From Anoplopoma fimbria (taxonomy: Eukaryota; Chordata; Actinopteri; Perciformes; Anoplopomatidae): a stretch of 64,000 bases of DNA. Location of the stretch: NCBI RefSeq assembly GCF_027596085.1, contig NW_026553892.1, positions 1 through 64,000 on the forward strand, written 5' to 3'. The notes under the pieces are model-generated. The model was not told where the DNA came from and did no database searches. It worked only from the letters and a program-made list of their open reading frames with translations. A program made the position numbers and the translations under genes. The number at the start of each line of letters is the position of its first letter. Position 1 is the stretch's first letter. Positions 24,111 through 36,740 of the stretch are shown here, one piece after another.

Positions 24111-25805
24111 AATGTACTATTCCACATTTATAGAGTGAACAGTGAAGGGTTGAATCCAAGCACGGACCATAACAACCAGCTATTATCGCAACACATATGC
24201 ACAAAATAATCTCAGAAATTGCCTTTTTAACCTATAACAGAGTTTATTTATCTTAACATCACTTATCAAAAATCAATAATATTATAAATCATCAAACATC
24301 ATGTGTGGTCTGTTAAATACACAATAACAGGGTAACAGTGACTTTAAACTTAACTAACAAACAAGGTTACGAAAACACACTATGACCTATCTCTGCCCAG
24401 ACAATAGCCTCTTGCTTGAGATCGCTTCGTAGCAATCCACTCTCGGCGTGTGTTCATCCGTCTTTCGTTCGGCAGAGTTATCCAACCAATGACAGGGGAC
24501 TGTTACGCGAACTGTCGGCAGGTTAAGCAGCTGATCCTCATATGGCAGCAGGTGTACCTGAAAAATCTGGGATTACGTAATCTTCCTTCTTCAGGTGATT
24601 TAAGAGATCTTGGTGCACAGAGGTTATCATTCACACTTTAATGATCCAAGTGTGTAAACACAAAAACAGTCTGTTGCTCACCCAGCAAAGTAAGGACTTT
24701 TACCTAGGTTTCTTTCTGGTTTCAAAGTTTTGACCTGCTTAAGCAACGCGAGTCGCAGTGGAGGGAGTGTGACTATGTTTGTAGCCATAGTGACGACCTG
24801 GCCATGTCACAGGGACTCCCTGGGTTCCGTGGGACTCTTCCAATAAGGCACCAGTGTTGTGCATTAAACCAAATCTCACATTAAGATGGACATTTATCTC
24901 TCAAACCCTCTCCGTGTTTCTATCTTCACCTTCCATTCTACTTGTATCTTTTCGTTGACCAAGTTATGACAGCAGATCAGCAGAGAGCCTTCTGTCGAAT
25001 TGGCGCCATCATTCGTGGCTTCCTCACTTGCAGACTGCTGAAAACAGAGAAGGTCAAACACCTGTGGCAGACCATCATGGTGAGATTACACATTTAACAC
25101 AAACAACACACGCTGAAAATGTGCACTACCAATAGGAAAAAACAATGTGAATTTTATAAAAGTTAATTAATAAATGAATCATTGTGTTAGTGAGTGGGAA
25201 GAACTCTATGTTTAGGAGTGTGTTCTGTATATATGTGTGCTTAGGATACACAGGAGTTCATCCGTTCGTTCCAGAAAGAAGCTCCACAGAAGAGAAGCCC
25301 CTGCTCAGCACAAGATCGCTCCCTCCAAGAGAGAGTTAGAGCCCAGGTATGATGGGTAGTTACTGACTATAGACAGCAGAGGTCCATCTTACCTTGTGCT
25401 TATGTGTGCATCTTTTGTCCCTCAGCCCCACTACTAACAGGTGCTCCATACTATCTGGTTTTGATCATTATAGTGTACTACAATTTCCTCTGTTTAATGT
25501 CCCCAGAAAATGTGTTCCCTAAATACATCCTTTCTTCATTCCCAGAGTCCTGAAGCCAAGCCAAGGCCAAAATTCTCCCGTGTCAGGCCAACTAAACCGC
25601 CAGGGGTGAGACTTGTTTCACCATACTGGCAAAGTGCCTTATCTCGCTATTATAAATCACATAAACTGCCAAATGTCATTTCTTTAGAGATATGTCACTC
25701 CACCTCATTCTACTGCTGAAAGGGCGGCTGTGGCATAGTGGTGAGCAAGGTAGTTCGACACAGCTGGATTCAGAAGGTTCGCAGTGAGAGTCAGAGCTCG
25801 TCGGA

Positions 25806-27104
25806 ATGTTGGAACAACTCGGTGAAGATGGGCGCATAGAGCTGCAATGTGGGTCTCATGTTGCGCGGCTGTCGAGTAAGCTGCCCCAGGCCACCTTCCA
25901 CCGTTACCTATACCCTCGGAGGGACAGAGTCCCATCATTGATGGACTTTGCTGAGTGGCTCGAGTATGAGTTGGTAATCCAAGAAGGCGGAGACAGGCCC
26001 CAGAAGGAGTGGCCAAGAGACGGGCCGAAGAAGGAGTGGGAAAGAGACAAGAAAGCCGTAAGGAAGACTATGACTGTGCTGCACGGTACGACCCATGACA
26101 CAGCCTCCCGGGCATGTCCGACTGAGATCCCAGCCCCCCAAGAGGCCCCGGATAAGCCCAAAGCATACTGCCCATACTGCCTCAATACTCAACACTTCCT
26201 GGATCATTGCTTAAACTTCAGGCAACTGACCAAGGAGCAGAAGACTGCCTGGGTGAAGTCCAACAACCGCTGCTGGCGCTGCGGACGGCACCATCAGGCC
26301 GCCCAGTGTCGGTTGAAAGTCCTATGCAAGATGTGCCAGGGAAAACACCTCGAGGCCTTACATGAAGTGAATCTTCGGACTGCAGACCACAAGACCACAG
26401 CAGTGCACGTCACCGGTGCAAAGGGGAAGTCATCAACGGATGTACTGTACCTGGACCGGCGTGCCGGCTGTAATCAGGTGCTCTTGAAGGTCATCAAGGT
26501 GCTACTGCGAAACGGTGAACACACCTTGGAAACGTACGCCATATTGGACGACGGCTCGGAGAGGACAATCCTCCTTCAGGATGCCACCCAGAAGCTGCAA
26601 CTTCAGGGAACTGCAGAAAGTCTGACCCTAAGGACAGTACGTCAAGGCCTAAGGACACTACATGGCTCAGCAGTGACGTTCAAGATCTCCCCAGCGGGTC
26701 AGCCAACAAAGACATTCACCATCGAGAGGGCCTTCACTGCAGGTGAGCTAGGCTTAGCTGAACATTCCTACCCAGTGAAGGGACTTCAGCATAGATACAA
26801 GCACTTAAAAGGGGTCCCCCTGCAGCCGTTCATGAACGCACAGCCACTCCTCCTGATAGGGTCAGACTGTCCACACCTAGTCACGCCTACTGAACCCGTT
26901 CGTCTCGGCCCATCCGGGGGCCCAGCTGCAGTAAAGACCAGGCTCGGCTGGACACTGCAAGGACCAGTTAAGTCTTTCCAACAATGCAGCCGCCAACAGG
27001 AGTGCCTGTTCCTGGCCACCATCTCCCGGCTACTGAACTCTTCAATCAGGTCGAGAAGCTTTGGCAACTGGACACCTTACCATACAGAAGTGAGAAGCTG
27101 GTAA
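25806..27104 (+). pseudogene. BEL/Pao gag C-terminus and protease
   Basis: The frame opens after an in-frame TGA at about 25789 and lacks the usual gag N-terminus. Around residues 120-190 there are Cys/His clusters (CPYCLNTQHFLDHC, CWRCGRHHQAAQC, CKMCQGKH) typical of Pao gag. The protease active site ILDDGSERT lies at 26541-26570, about residue 247. The frame is lost near 27030, where the reverse transcriptase N-terminal part continues in another frame. The element probably encoded one gag-pol polyprotein. Confidence 0.75.
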
Positions 27105-28099
27105 CGAGGTCCCGGAGAGATGAAGAGGCCATTAAGCTTCTCGAGGTGAAGTCAATGAGAGTGGAGGTAGAGGGAGTATCTAGATATGCCACACCGCTGC
27201 TGCGTGTGTACAACAGGCCCACGCTCACGGCAGGGCCTGAAGCTGTCCTACCCAGTCTGCGCGGCACCGAGAAGTGCCTCAGCAGAGACCCAGTAAAGGC
27301 AGAGGCTTACCGAGCTGAGATCACAAAGCTGGAGAAGGCAGGCTATATCAGCAGAACTAATCTGGAGCAGGCGAAGGAGTCTTGGTTCATTCCCCACCAC
27401 ATGGTGACACACAACGGGAAGAACCGAGTTGTGTTCAACTGTTCTTTCACCTATAGGGACCAGAACCTGAACGAGCTACTATTGTCAGGCCCCAACCTAG
27501 GTGCCTCCCTTCTGGGTGTCCTGTTGCAGTTTAGAGAACACACCATTGCTGTCAGCAGTGACATAAAGGGAATGTTCCACCAGGTCAGACTGCTGCCTGA
27601 AGACCGGCCTCTGTTGCACTTTCTCTGGCGGGATCTGTAAAGGGACTCCCAACCCAGTGTGTACGAGTGGCAGGTCCTTCCCTTTGGGACTACTTGTTCA
27701 CCATGCTGTGCAATATATGCTCTGCAGAGGCATGTGCACGATCACAGCTACCATGGGGACAAAGTCCGTGAGTCCATCGAGAAGCACTTCTACGTGGACA
27801 ACTGGCTACAGAGTTTCCCTTCTCCGGACATGGCCAAGGAAGTCATCGACAAGCTAAGAGGTCTATTGTTGGAGGGAGGGTTCGAACTGCGCCAGTGGGC
27901 AAGCAGCGCACCAGATGTCATCAGCCACCTGCCTCAGAATATAAAGTCAGAGAGCACTGAACAGTTGCTAAACCACACAGATATGGACCCACAAGAACCT
28001 GCCCTGGGGCTACGATGGTTATGCCACTCAGACATGCTGCGCTACAAGTCAAGGATACTTAAGTGCTCCCCTCCCACCATGAGGAACATTTATAGTTAA
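26984..28099 (+). pseudogene. BEL/Pao reverse transcriptase, interrupted by TAA
   Basis: Encodes reverse transcriptase segments such as KNRVVFNCSFTYRDQNLNEL, AVSSDIKGMFHQVRL and VYEWQVLPFGTTCSP. The catalytic box is YVDN at 27791-27802, the usual BEL/Pao variant of YxDD. An in-frame TAA at 27638-27640 splits the domain and the frame shifts again near 28095. It is therefore inactive. Confidence 0.75.
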
Positions 28100-28161
28100 G
28101 AGTACTGGCAAGTCAGTACGACCCCATAGGATTCCTCACGCCATTCACTACAAGGGCCAAA

Positions 28162-29373
28162 GTGATCGTTCAGCAGCTATGGGAGAAGAAGCGGGAGTGG
28201 GACGACCCCCTACTGCCGGGAGACCTGCAAGTTTGGGAAGATGAGCTGCAGCACCTGGACAACATCAGACTGCATCGCTGCTATGTGAGCTCGGCCCTGG
28301 ACCACATAGCCAGTAAGCGGGAGGTGCACATCTTCTGCGACGCATCACAACATGCATATGGTAGTGTGGGATACCTGCGCACAGAAGATGCAGAAGGACA
28401 CGTTGAAGTGGCCTTCCTGACAGCCCGGTCTAGAGTGGCTCCCAAGCGTCAGCTTTCCATTCCTCGGCTGGAGTTGTGCGCTGCCCTCACTGGCGCTCAG
28501 CTTGCGAACCTGCTGAGTAGAGAGCTCACGTTGGAGGTATCCAGAGTGGTCATGTGGACTGACTCCACTACTGTCCTTGCCTGGATCAAGTCTGAGTCCT
28601 GCCACTTTAAGGTGTTTGTGGGGACCCGCATCGCTGAAATTCAGGAGTTGACGGACAGCCAGGCTTGGCACTATGTGGAAACGTCAGAGAACCCAGCGGA
28701 TGATCTTACTTGGGGGGAAAAACTGCAGGACCTTACTAGTGAGAATCATTGGGCCAATGGACCCCTGTTCCTGAAGCTGCCACCTGACCAATGGCCTGCT
28801 CATCCAGTCACGGAAAGTGAAGACATCGCTGAAGAGAGGCGCAAGCCCACAACCTGTCTCGCTGCTATGGTAACCGCCATAAACCACTCCCTACCTGATG
28901 CTCAGCAGTTTAACAGCTTCAGCGAACTTGTGAAAGCGACCGCAAAGTATCTTCTGGGGGCGCCTGTTAATGCTGGTAAGAGTCCAACAGCAGAGGACTT
29001 CAAGGAGGCGGAACTCACAGTCCTGAGGTCCGCCCAACAAGACAGCTTTCCCGACGAAGTCCAGTGCCTAGCATCTGGGAAAGCAGTCCCTTCAAACAGC
29101 TGCTTGATCACACTGGCTCCAGAGTATGATGCAACGCTTCAATTGATACGTGTGGGTGTGGGTGGCTGTCAGGATTTGGAGAACGATATGATCCACCCCA
29201 TAGTCTTGGATCCACGTCATACTGTGACCAAGTTACTCATCCAACAGGTTGATAGTGACCTGAAACACCCAGGTGCAGAGCGGCTCTTTGCTGAGCTGAG
29301 AAGGAAATTCTGGATTCTCCGTGGATGTGAGGCTATAAGGAGAGAGCAGCGCTCATGCCCTGAATGTCAATGA
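28162..29373 (+). pseudogene. BEL/Pao RNase H and integrase zinc-binding region
   Basis: RNase H motifs: VHIFCDASQHAYGSVGYLRT (first catalytic Asp), PRLELCAALTGAQLA (Glu) and VVMWTDSTTVLAWIKS (second Asp). The end carries a histidine/cysteine arrangement, HPGAERLFAELRRKFWILRG then CPEC, the HHCC zinc domain that begins integrase. It stops at TGA 29371-29373; the following integrase core at 29401 is in the same frame, so the break is a nonsense change, not a shift. Confidence 0.75.
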
Positions 29374-29400
29374 TGGAGAGCCCAACCAGTCAATCCCAAG

Positions 29401-30359
29401 ATGGCGGACCTGCCCCCTGCTCGGCTCAGGCTTCAACAGCCAGCCTTTTACTCGACAGGGATTGATTGCTTCGGCCCTCTGCAGGTCAAAGTAGGACGTC
29501 GGAGTGAGAAACGCTGGGGCCTGCTCTTCAAATGTCTAACGACAAGAGCGGTCCACATTGAAGTGCTGTGTAGCATCAGCACAGACGCCTTCCTGATGGC
29601 GCTGAGGAGATTCATCTCCCGTCGTGGGAAACCGGCGGAGTTGCTTTCGGACCAAGGCACCAATTTCCGAGGTGGGGACAGGGAACTGCAAGAAGCTTTC
29701 AAAGCCCTGCATCCTTCACTACAAACTCAGCTGGCAGAGCACCAGATAAAGTTCTGCTTCAACCCACCAAGTGCTCCCCACTTCGGAGGCTCCTGGGAGC
29801 GTGAGATCAGGTCTATCAAGATTGCCCTGTCAGCCACCCTGGGCTCACAGGTCGTCAGTGGAGAAGTGCTGAACACTGTCCTGATTGAGATTGAGGGTAT
29901 TCTCAACTCCAAGCCCTTAAGCTACGTGTCATCCGATGTAGCAGACCCAGATCCAGTAACCCCAATCTGTTGCTGATGGGGCGGCCAGACCCCTCGCTAC
30001 CTCAGGCCGTGTACCATGACTCGGAGCTGCTTGGCCGTCGCCACTGGAGGGCCTGTCAAGTGCTGTCTGACCGCTTTTGGGCACAGTTCCTGCGTCACTA
30101 CTTGCCAACACTGCAAACCCGGTCCAAGTGGCAGTCAGATACAGCCCCTCTTCAGCTGGGCACCGTGATGATGATCGTTGATCCTCAACTGCCTAGAGCA
30201 TCGTGGCCCATTGGGAAAATTAGCAAGGTGTTCCCTGGGGCCGACGGCCTGATTCGCACAGTGGAGATTAAAGTCAGGGACCGTTCCTACATCCGACCTG
30301 TGAGTCGTCTCAACAGACTCCCAGCCGTTCCTGAAGAGGATACACAACGAAAGACTTGA
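29401..30359 (+). pseudogene. BEL/Pao integrase core and C-terminus, frameshifted
   Basis: Shows the integrase triad context: GIDCFGPLQVKVG (Asp), ELLSDQGTNFRG (Asp) and APHFGGSWEREIRSIK (Glu). The frame ends at 29976 and continues from about 29970 in another frame with a conserved C-terminal segment (WPIGKISKVFPGADGLIRTV) to the stop at 30357-30359. The pattern is typical for BEL/Pao pol. Confidence 0.75.
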
Positions 30360-30395
30360 TACTGCAAATTTGCTTGGGGCAAATTTGGGGGCGGC

Positions 30396-31050
30396 TGTTT
30401 TAAAGGACACTATAGAACTGGCTATTTTAGGGCCCAGCCACTAGGGGCGCTGTCGCAGACTCGGCCGCTTAGGGTCTACTGTTCTCTATGGTAGTGAGTG
30501 AGAGCAGTATGAGTCAGACATAATTTCATCTGTTCAGGTTAGATGTTCCACACAGAGAGACAGTTTGCCCAAAGTTTACATTCCTGTGTGTGCGTCCAGA
30601 GAAATGTAAGACACGATGTTTATTTACCGGATGTATTGTTCTCTTTATGTTTCTGTTGTTATGGTGTTTATAAATAGCAGTAGAAGACGTAGTTTACCAG
30701 CGATTACCATATATGCCGGACAGTCTGTTACTTTCACTTTCGTTAGCTTGTAAATTTAGTTGCTAAAGCTAAATTGTAATCCACAGGATATGCAGCTATT
30801 TAATAGCATGATAAGTGAACTATTGTTAACACTGTATTGTTTGCCTTTCAGAACCACACACACACCCCAAACATACACACACACCCCAAACATACACACA
30901 CACCCCAAACATACACACACACCCCAAACATACTAACACACATACACACATGCAAGTGTGTCTTGGATTAAAGAGCAGCAAACTGAACTTCTGTCTCCAG
31001 CATCATCATTCAGACCAAGAGTTGGGGGAAATAGGGAGAGCATTCTAACA
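30396..31050 (+). repeat. Candidate 3' LTR of the BEL/Pao element
   Basis: Starts with TGTTTTAAAGGACACTATAG right after a G-rich tract (TTTGGGGGCGGC) that could be the polypurine primer. A possible end is CATTCTAACA near 31050. It contains a 21-22 base tandem repeat, about four copies of CACCCCAAACATACACACA (30858-30932). Without a 5' partner the boundaries are approximate. Confidence 0.45.
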
Positions 31051-31105
31051 GATGCACACTCCGCGATTGCAACCTTGAGTAACCAGCCTGTTATCATAGA
31101 GCCTC

Positions 31106-33065
31106 TGCAACAGCGACAGAGGAGGGATCCTTCTCCCAGGATGGACAGAATGCAATAGATATCATGTGTACAGAATGAACAACATGACAGAGTTATAACA
31201 CATTCAATGTATATGACATAAATGATTAATATAATCACAGTAGTAAGCAGAGTAACGATGGAGAAAATTAAGATTACTTATAATAATAATAATAAAAGCA
31301 GCAATGACTAGTAGAATTAAAATAAGTCACAGCAGGAGGCACGACCATGGTCCAGGTACCACTACGATTCATGGAAACCTGCGAAGCGAGAAAGCAAAAA
31401 GGGCTTCAGGGTAGAAGCAAAGCCAATAAGCGTAATGGTACAGGGAATAGTAATAGTAATGTGACTAGTAGTAATAATGGTAGTAGCAGTGGGTGTCAGC
31501 AGGGCCACAGCAGGAGGCACGACCACAGTCCAGATATAACCCAGATTCATGGAAACCTACGAGGCGAGAAAGCACAAGGACTCCGGGGAAGAAGCAAAGT
31601 CAGTAATGTGCATTAATAAGAGATTAATACATAAAGATGGAGGGAGAGAAGAGGAGAGAGGAGCTCAATGTATCCTAGGTAGTCCCCCGGCTGTCTAGGC
31701 ATACAGCAGCATATCTAGGGGCTGGACCAAGGCGAACCTGAACCAGCCCTAACTATAAGCGCTATCAAAAAGGAAGGTCTGAAGCCTACTCTTAAAGTGG
31801 TGAGTGTGTCTGCCCCCAGACTGAAACTGGAACCTGGTTCCACAGAAGAGGAGCCTGATAACTCAAGGCTCTGGCTCCCATCCTACTTTTATATACTCTA
31901 GGAACCACAAGTAACCCCGCATTGATGGAGCGAAGCTCTCTAGTTGGGTAATATGGTTAGAGCTTTGTAGGTGAGTAGAAGAATTTTAAATTCTATTCTT
32001 GATTTAACTGGGAGACAGTGCAGAGAAGCTAATACCGGAGTAATATGATCTATTTTCTTAGTTTTTGTTAGAACACGTGCTGCAGCATTCTGGATCAACT
32101 GTAGAGATTTAACCCTCCTGTTAAGTTCATTTGTCAGGAACAGCAATGATGTTCCCGGGTCAATGTGACCCGGTGCATGTTTATTCATCCAAAAGTTGTC
32201 AGAAACCAAAAAATCCTAATAAACATAGTTTGTACATCAATACCAACTTCATAACTAACAATTCAATCACTATTTAGTGGAATGGAGTTATCCACCCCTC
32301 ACAGATCATAGTTCCATTAGGATAATTCACTCTTTTTCATGAAAAATACATGTTCAAACTATTTTTAGGTACATTGGACAAACCTAGATACAAATTGCAT
32401 TAGTCTTCCATAATAGGTTTTTTTTATTTTTTAAATTGTACATTTCGAAACTTTCTTTTTTTCATGGGGTGATGTAGATAAATAGAGACCACAATGAACG
32501 AGGTGTGTGTATGTGTGTGTGTGTGTATCTGTGTCTACACAGCACACGAGTGACCTGTCGTCACGGTGTGCTTTGTGCAAATACATTTTGCACATGTTGC
32601 ACATGTTGTGCTCGTCTTGATGCTCAGATCTGTTTTTTGAGTCACTGCCATCCTGGTGGGGCCTGGCAATGTCTTTATAATGTTTTCGGCAGACAGTCTT
32701 AACTGACGTATATATGGTGAGGATGACCACTGTATTTCACCTTTTTTGAATAGAAATATAAATGCAATATAAAAATAAAAGTTGCAAATATATGATATGA
32801 ACCATTTTTATTTTTAACGTTGATTACACTAATTAAGGCAAGTAGAAGAAATTTCATACTGAAAAAGTACTTTAAAATATTTTTTTCTAGATTTTCAAAC
32901 TTTGAAACGGGTCAATTTGACCGGCAACATAACAGGAGGGTTAAGAGACTTATTAGAGCAGCCTGATAATAACGAATTGCAGTAATCTAGTTTAGAGGTA
33001 ACAAATGCATGAACTAGTTTTTCTGCATCGATTTGAGACAATCAATACTTTGAGACAAACATTAT
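31106..33065 (-). mobile_element. LINE (L2/CR1-like) 3' end, unit B copy
   Basis: Same insertion as in unit A: the reverse transcriptase tail frame ([20 protein letters not shown]) reads on the minus strand of 31940-32209, and the flank on the 33060 side matches unit A. The left end is cut by the BEL/Pao element. An internal stretch is duplicated: GTCACAGCAGGAGGCACGAC occurs near 31326 and a close copy near 31505. It retains more 5' sequence (32945-33060) than the unit A copy. Confidence 0.75.
32113..32940. mobile_element. piggyBac-like MITE, longer copy, unit B
   Basis: Same TTAA-bounded position (32109-32112 and 32941-32944) and inverted repeats (CCCTCCTGTTA / TAACAGGAGGG) as in unit A, but 828 bp. 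It keeps internal GGGTCAATGTGACCCGGTGC near the left end and GGGTCAATTTGACCGGCAAC near the right end, the sub-terminal repeats of fish piggyBac-type elements, plus a short (TG)n. No transposase remains. Confidence 0.8.
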
Positions 33066-33463
33066 ACTTTTTACTTTTTCTGACTCTGATGAAGACACAC
33101 TTGGCTTCAGAACGTTAGTCTTCTGATAAAGTTTATTGCCTTAAATCCATTTGCTCAAGTATACTTTTGACCAAAGTGCTGAAGTCTCTCCTGATTGCAC
33201 TTTTCATATTTCATATGCTGACCTAATGTATTTACCCGATCAGCAAATAATCCAGAAGTGGATGTCATGCTTTGCTAACCAGTGAACTGTTATTCCAATA
33301 CTTTATTTTCTTAAGTTGCAGAAGGCAATAGTGTACATAAATATATGAATGTAAGATTTTACAGATTACTTTAAACTTAGCATAGTATGACAGTGGCTTT
33401 TTCTTCTCAGAGGAGAGAGTGAGGCTCTCAGACAGCCTGAAGAAGCAGCACTCTCTGGGTTAA

Positions 33464-36400
33464 CAGTTGACTCAACTTCCCCGACCTGTGAACTTGAATT
33501 TGTAGTCTTTGAATACAAACCTTTGCTCCACTGAAAGTTTGGTCTGTGCTGCTAATATGATTGTACCTTCTGAAACTCAAGTGATTGTATTCACTACCAT
33601 ACTTGAGCTCATTGGTCATCACAATGTCATTGTGTTTTTACTGTTGTAGTTTGCTGAAGAAGTTTTAATTGACAACATCTGAACTGAACATAAAACTCAC
33701 ATGGAGCTTGATAATGTTTAGTAGGCACATTTTACACTTTAAAGAAGAAAAAATACTAAAGTAAGTCTATTTAAATGCAAGCTAGAAGAAGGTAAGAGAT
33801 AATGGGGAAATAATTTGTATCTTGCTGAAGAGCATTGCCTTTGCGTCACATGTTACCATGCATATCTTTACCAGGTGCATTCATAAACGTCTAGTGCTTA
33901 TAGCTGTAAGAGACATTTTAAAATCGCTTTCATGCTGACAGTCGTGTGAAAGTATTTAAGTGAGTATAATACATTAATTACAAGTGTTTTGTTCAAGGGC
34001 TTTGAGTACCTGTTTGTGCTTTGTTTCTTTATTAAATGGTGCTGAGTTTACATTACCACTGAGGCATTTCAGCGTGTTTCAACATTTGTGATATATTTGT
34101 TAACACACTGGAGCACTGTTACATTAATGTAGCTTCACATAATAGGAGATGTACAGCAGACACTGAGAAAAACTGAATTATTGAGACCATGTCGAATGCA
34201 TGCCAAATTCTCATCCACTATAGTTCACTGTGATACATAATTTCTGCGTCAATAGTATTCAGTGTCTTGATGTTGTTTGCTAACATTGCTGTAACATTGT
34301 ATTCTTTTTTGAAAATGCCAAATCGTCACTTTTTTATGACCAGAATACATTTGGATTCCTAAAAATATATTTAATAGAAAAAATATTTACAGTGAATTCG
34401 GCTTGAACCTACAAGCAACGCTAGGGAGTTAATGACAGTTACATATCTCATGATGCAGTGCATAACTAATTGGGACACAGCCAGTAGAACAGTCGGCATG
34501 TGCTTGGGTACACATCCAAAAACAATGTCAAACAAGGGAAGCAAACAAAGCAAGGACAACTCTTTCACTCCATATTATGACGTTACAGCCTGCGTTGCAT
34601 TATGCTTAAGTATTTAATTTGATCTATAACTGCTTCATAGTTTTCTCCTCAACAATGCTGTTTGCATTGTAAATTTGTATTACTTGCTGGTGCATGGTAC
34701 AAACAGCAGCTTACTCACCAATGCAGACACACAAAACGGACAGACTTGTGCCAAAAGAGCACTTGCAAATTGCATTAAAGAACTAACGTTAGATAATAGT
34801 CTAAATATGTGTAAAAAGTTATTTGTGGCAGATTTGAGGTTTTTCTTCTTTTGTATTTCATTAATCACCCCACAACCCAAAACTGTATAAAACATGTAAC
34901 AAATAATGAATAGTTAACATATACAGCAAATTCTCAATAAATAAAAAAAGGAGATTAATTCTACCCATTTTAATAGTGAACTTGGTTATCATATATCCAT
35001 ATAAATAATCACCCTAATGTTTATACAGTATAGCTAAAGAAGTAAAGCTGTTTGTGTGCTGAAATTGTTACATGTACACATCTTTTATAACTCCCTGGTA
35101 TCAAGAGCAGCTTCCTCACCAATGCACAAACCCAAAACAAACAAACAAACAAACTCATGCAGACCGTTTATTGTTGAGATAAACTAACTTAGGGCATACA
35201 AGGTCAGCCACTTGTTAAAAGAAGGTTTACTTGTGGCCTGATATTATGCCACTGATGTTATTGTCTCTGTGATCCCTCTTTTATTTCCATTATTTCAAGT
35301 TCACATAGTGAGTTTTCTTGGTCAGTAATAAGAAAGGAAGTGACAATAGTGTTGATAAACCCCTGGACCAAAAAGCAGTATTAAACATAGTGCAAATGGT
35401 GCCTGTCCCTATTTATGGCCCATCTGTGTGTCCGCATGTTCCATTTTCTTGAATCACTAAGTGGCATTTTGAAGCCGGAACAATCATGACACATTACATT
35501 ACCATGAATCCTAAATGAATAACAACACACCTTTACTGAATCTGGTAGAACAAGACGTGCAATAAATATCAGGACAAACTGACAAATGGTTGGGAAATTA
35601 ACAGAATCTAGATCGTGTGGATGTCTTAAATTTGGTGCAAAAACAACATGGCTTTTATATGACAATATTAATGTCATATCAGTTGAAAGACATAAACCTC
35701 ATAGATGCTGAGTAAATGAGCAACAAAGACGCATATTTACAAATCATTACACATTGACACGTTGAACACACCGACTAACAGGTCTAACCTACTATGTTAG
35801 AATGTATCACACATTTATAATATGTATAGTATTTGTGGTGTGGGTTACTAAAAGTGTTTGGGAACTGTAATGTAGATTGGTGTCAGGAAACTTAATTTAA
35901 GGTAAGGTCTTTGAGAGGTTTTAAGAAGAAATTGACAAGAACAAAGTTGGAAAATAATTTGCTTATCTATCAATAGAAACTGATGTTTAGACAAAGAAGC
36001 CAAAGTACATGTGGAACTTTGAAAGTGATCTTTATTGGACTGTATACCATGACAAAACCTGTGAAGATTAAAACAAAACAATTGTTCAAATAATGAGAAA
36101 CCAGATAGGCTGGTTTATTAATATCATCTAGTTCTATCAAATGTTTCATGAATGAATGAACACACTGCGAAAACACTAGCAAAAAACACACCAAGCTTAT
36201 TTTAAACACCCGTAAAATCATTGGAATTTCAATTCCCGTCAACCAATATTAAACTAAGATAAAACAATTGACAGAAAACTTTAAGATATATTAAAGAAGA
36301 AGAAGAAAAAAAGTAATCATTAAAAATAAAATGTATCTGAGATATCATAGTGGACTGGTGACTAAAACCAGTACCGTGGAAACCCTAGCGTCCCTGGTTT

Positions 36401-36740
36401 GAATCCAACTAGGGACTTTCTTGCATGACAGCCCGCTCTAACCCCCCACACATTTTCTGTCTGCATCTTTTATCAATTAAAAGCAAAAATGCGCAACCAA
36501 ATATTGAAAAACCTAAAATCTCTATGCATTGAATTCACAACAAGCTAATTCAAAGAACATATCAAAACAACACAGAGAACATGGATTAAATGGCCTGACA
36601 AAAATGGTTGAGATCAATCCAGAGGCCTACTGGCTCTAATCAGTGAGCCCGCGGGACTCTTCAGTTGGTAATCAGCTGTGCAGCACTAATGTAATTAAAA
36701 ACATTGTTAGCATTATTCAGAACAGCTCCATCCTGAGGAA
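33464..36740. other. Tail-to-tail interval, unit B
   Basis: Counterpart of 4829-9067, shortened by several deletions, for example the stretch with the unit A AATAAA at 5623 and much of 5940-6560. The AATAAAGATC candidate signal of the minus-strand gene persists near 36021. At 36118-36135 the target ATCTAGTTCTAT is intact and lacks the fish repeat found in units A and C. No gene seen. Confidence 0.55.

Larger units (their letters stand above)
25722..31050 (+). mobile_element. Decayed BEL/Pao LTR retrotransposon, 5'-truncated
   Basis: Order on the plus strand: gag zinc-knuckle region, aspartic protease, reverse transcriptase, RNase H, integrase, candidate 3' LTR. No 5' LTR or gag N-terminus is seen. 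The element starts right after ccp110 intron sequence with GGGCGGCTGTGGCATAGTGG, which looks like the head of an unrelated fish SINE. Frame breaks occur near 27030, 28095 and 29960, and in-frame stops at 27638-27640 and 29371-29373. It replaces about 230 bases of the intron/LINE tail present in unit A (2799-3024), so it arrived with or after a deletion. Confidence 0.85.
24964..33463 (+). pseudogene. ccp110: ccp110 C-terminal relic, unit B
   Basis: Remains of the same exons as unit A. The IQ-helix exon (24964-25079) has its acceptor changed from CCAG/GTG to CCAA/GTT and two CpG-type missense changes (CGC to TGC, CGG to TGG). The next exon (25254-25345, [10 protein letters not shown]...) is nearly intact. 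A deletion then fuses the following intron end directly to CCCCACTACTAACAG near 25425, removing exons three and four and most of five. The RVLKPSQGQ exon survives at about 25546-25605. The last exon (33411-33463) has lost 23 bases at its 5' end. A BEL/Pao retrotransposon splits the copy. It cannot make a normal CP110 C-terminus. Confidence 0.8.

Noticed and set aside
28345..28671. Antisense frames over the BEL/Pao pol region and similar ones over the gypsy elements
   Set aside because: Shadows of GC-rich pol coding sequence on the other strand with no motif of their own.
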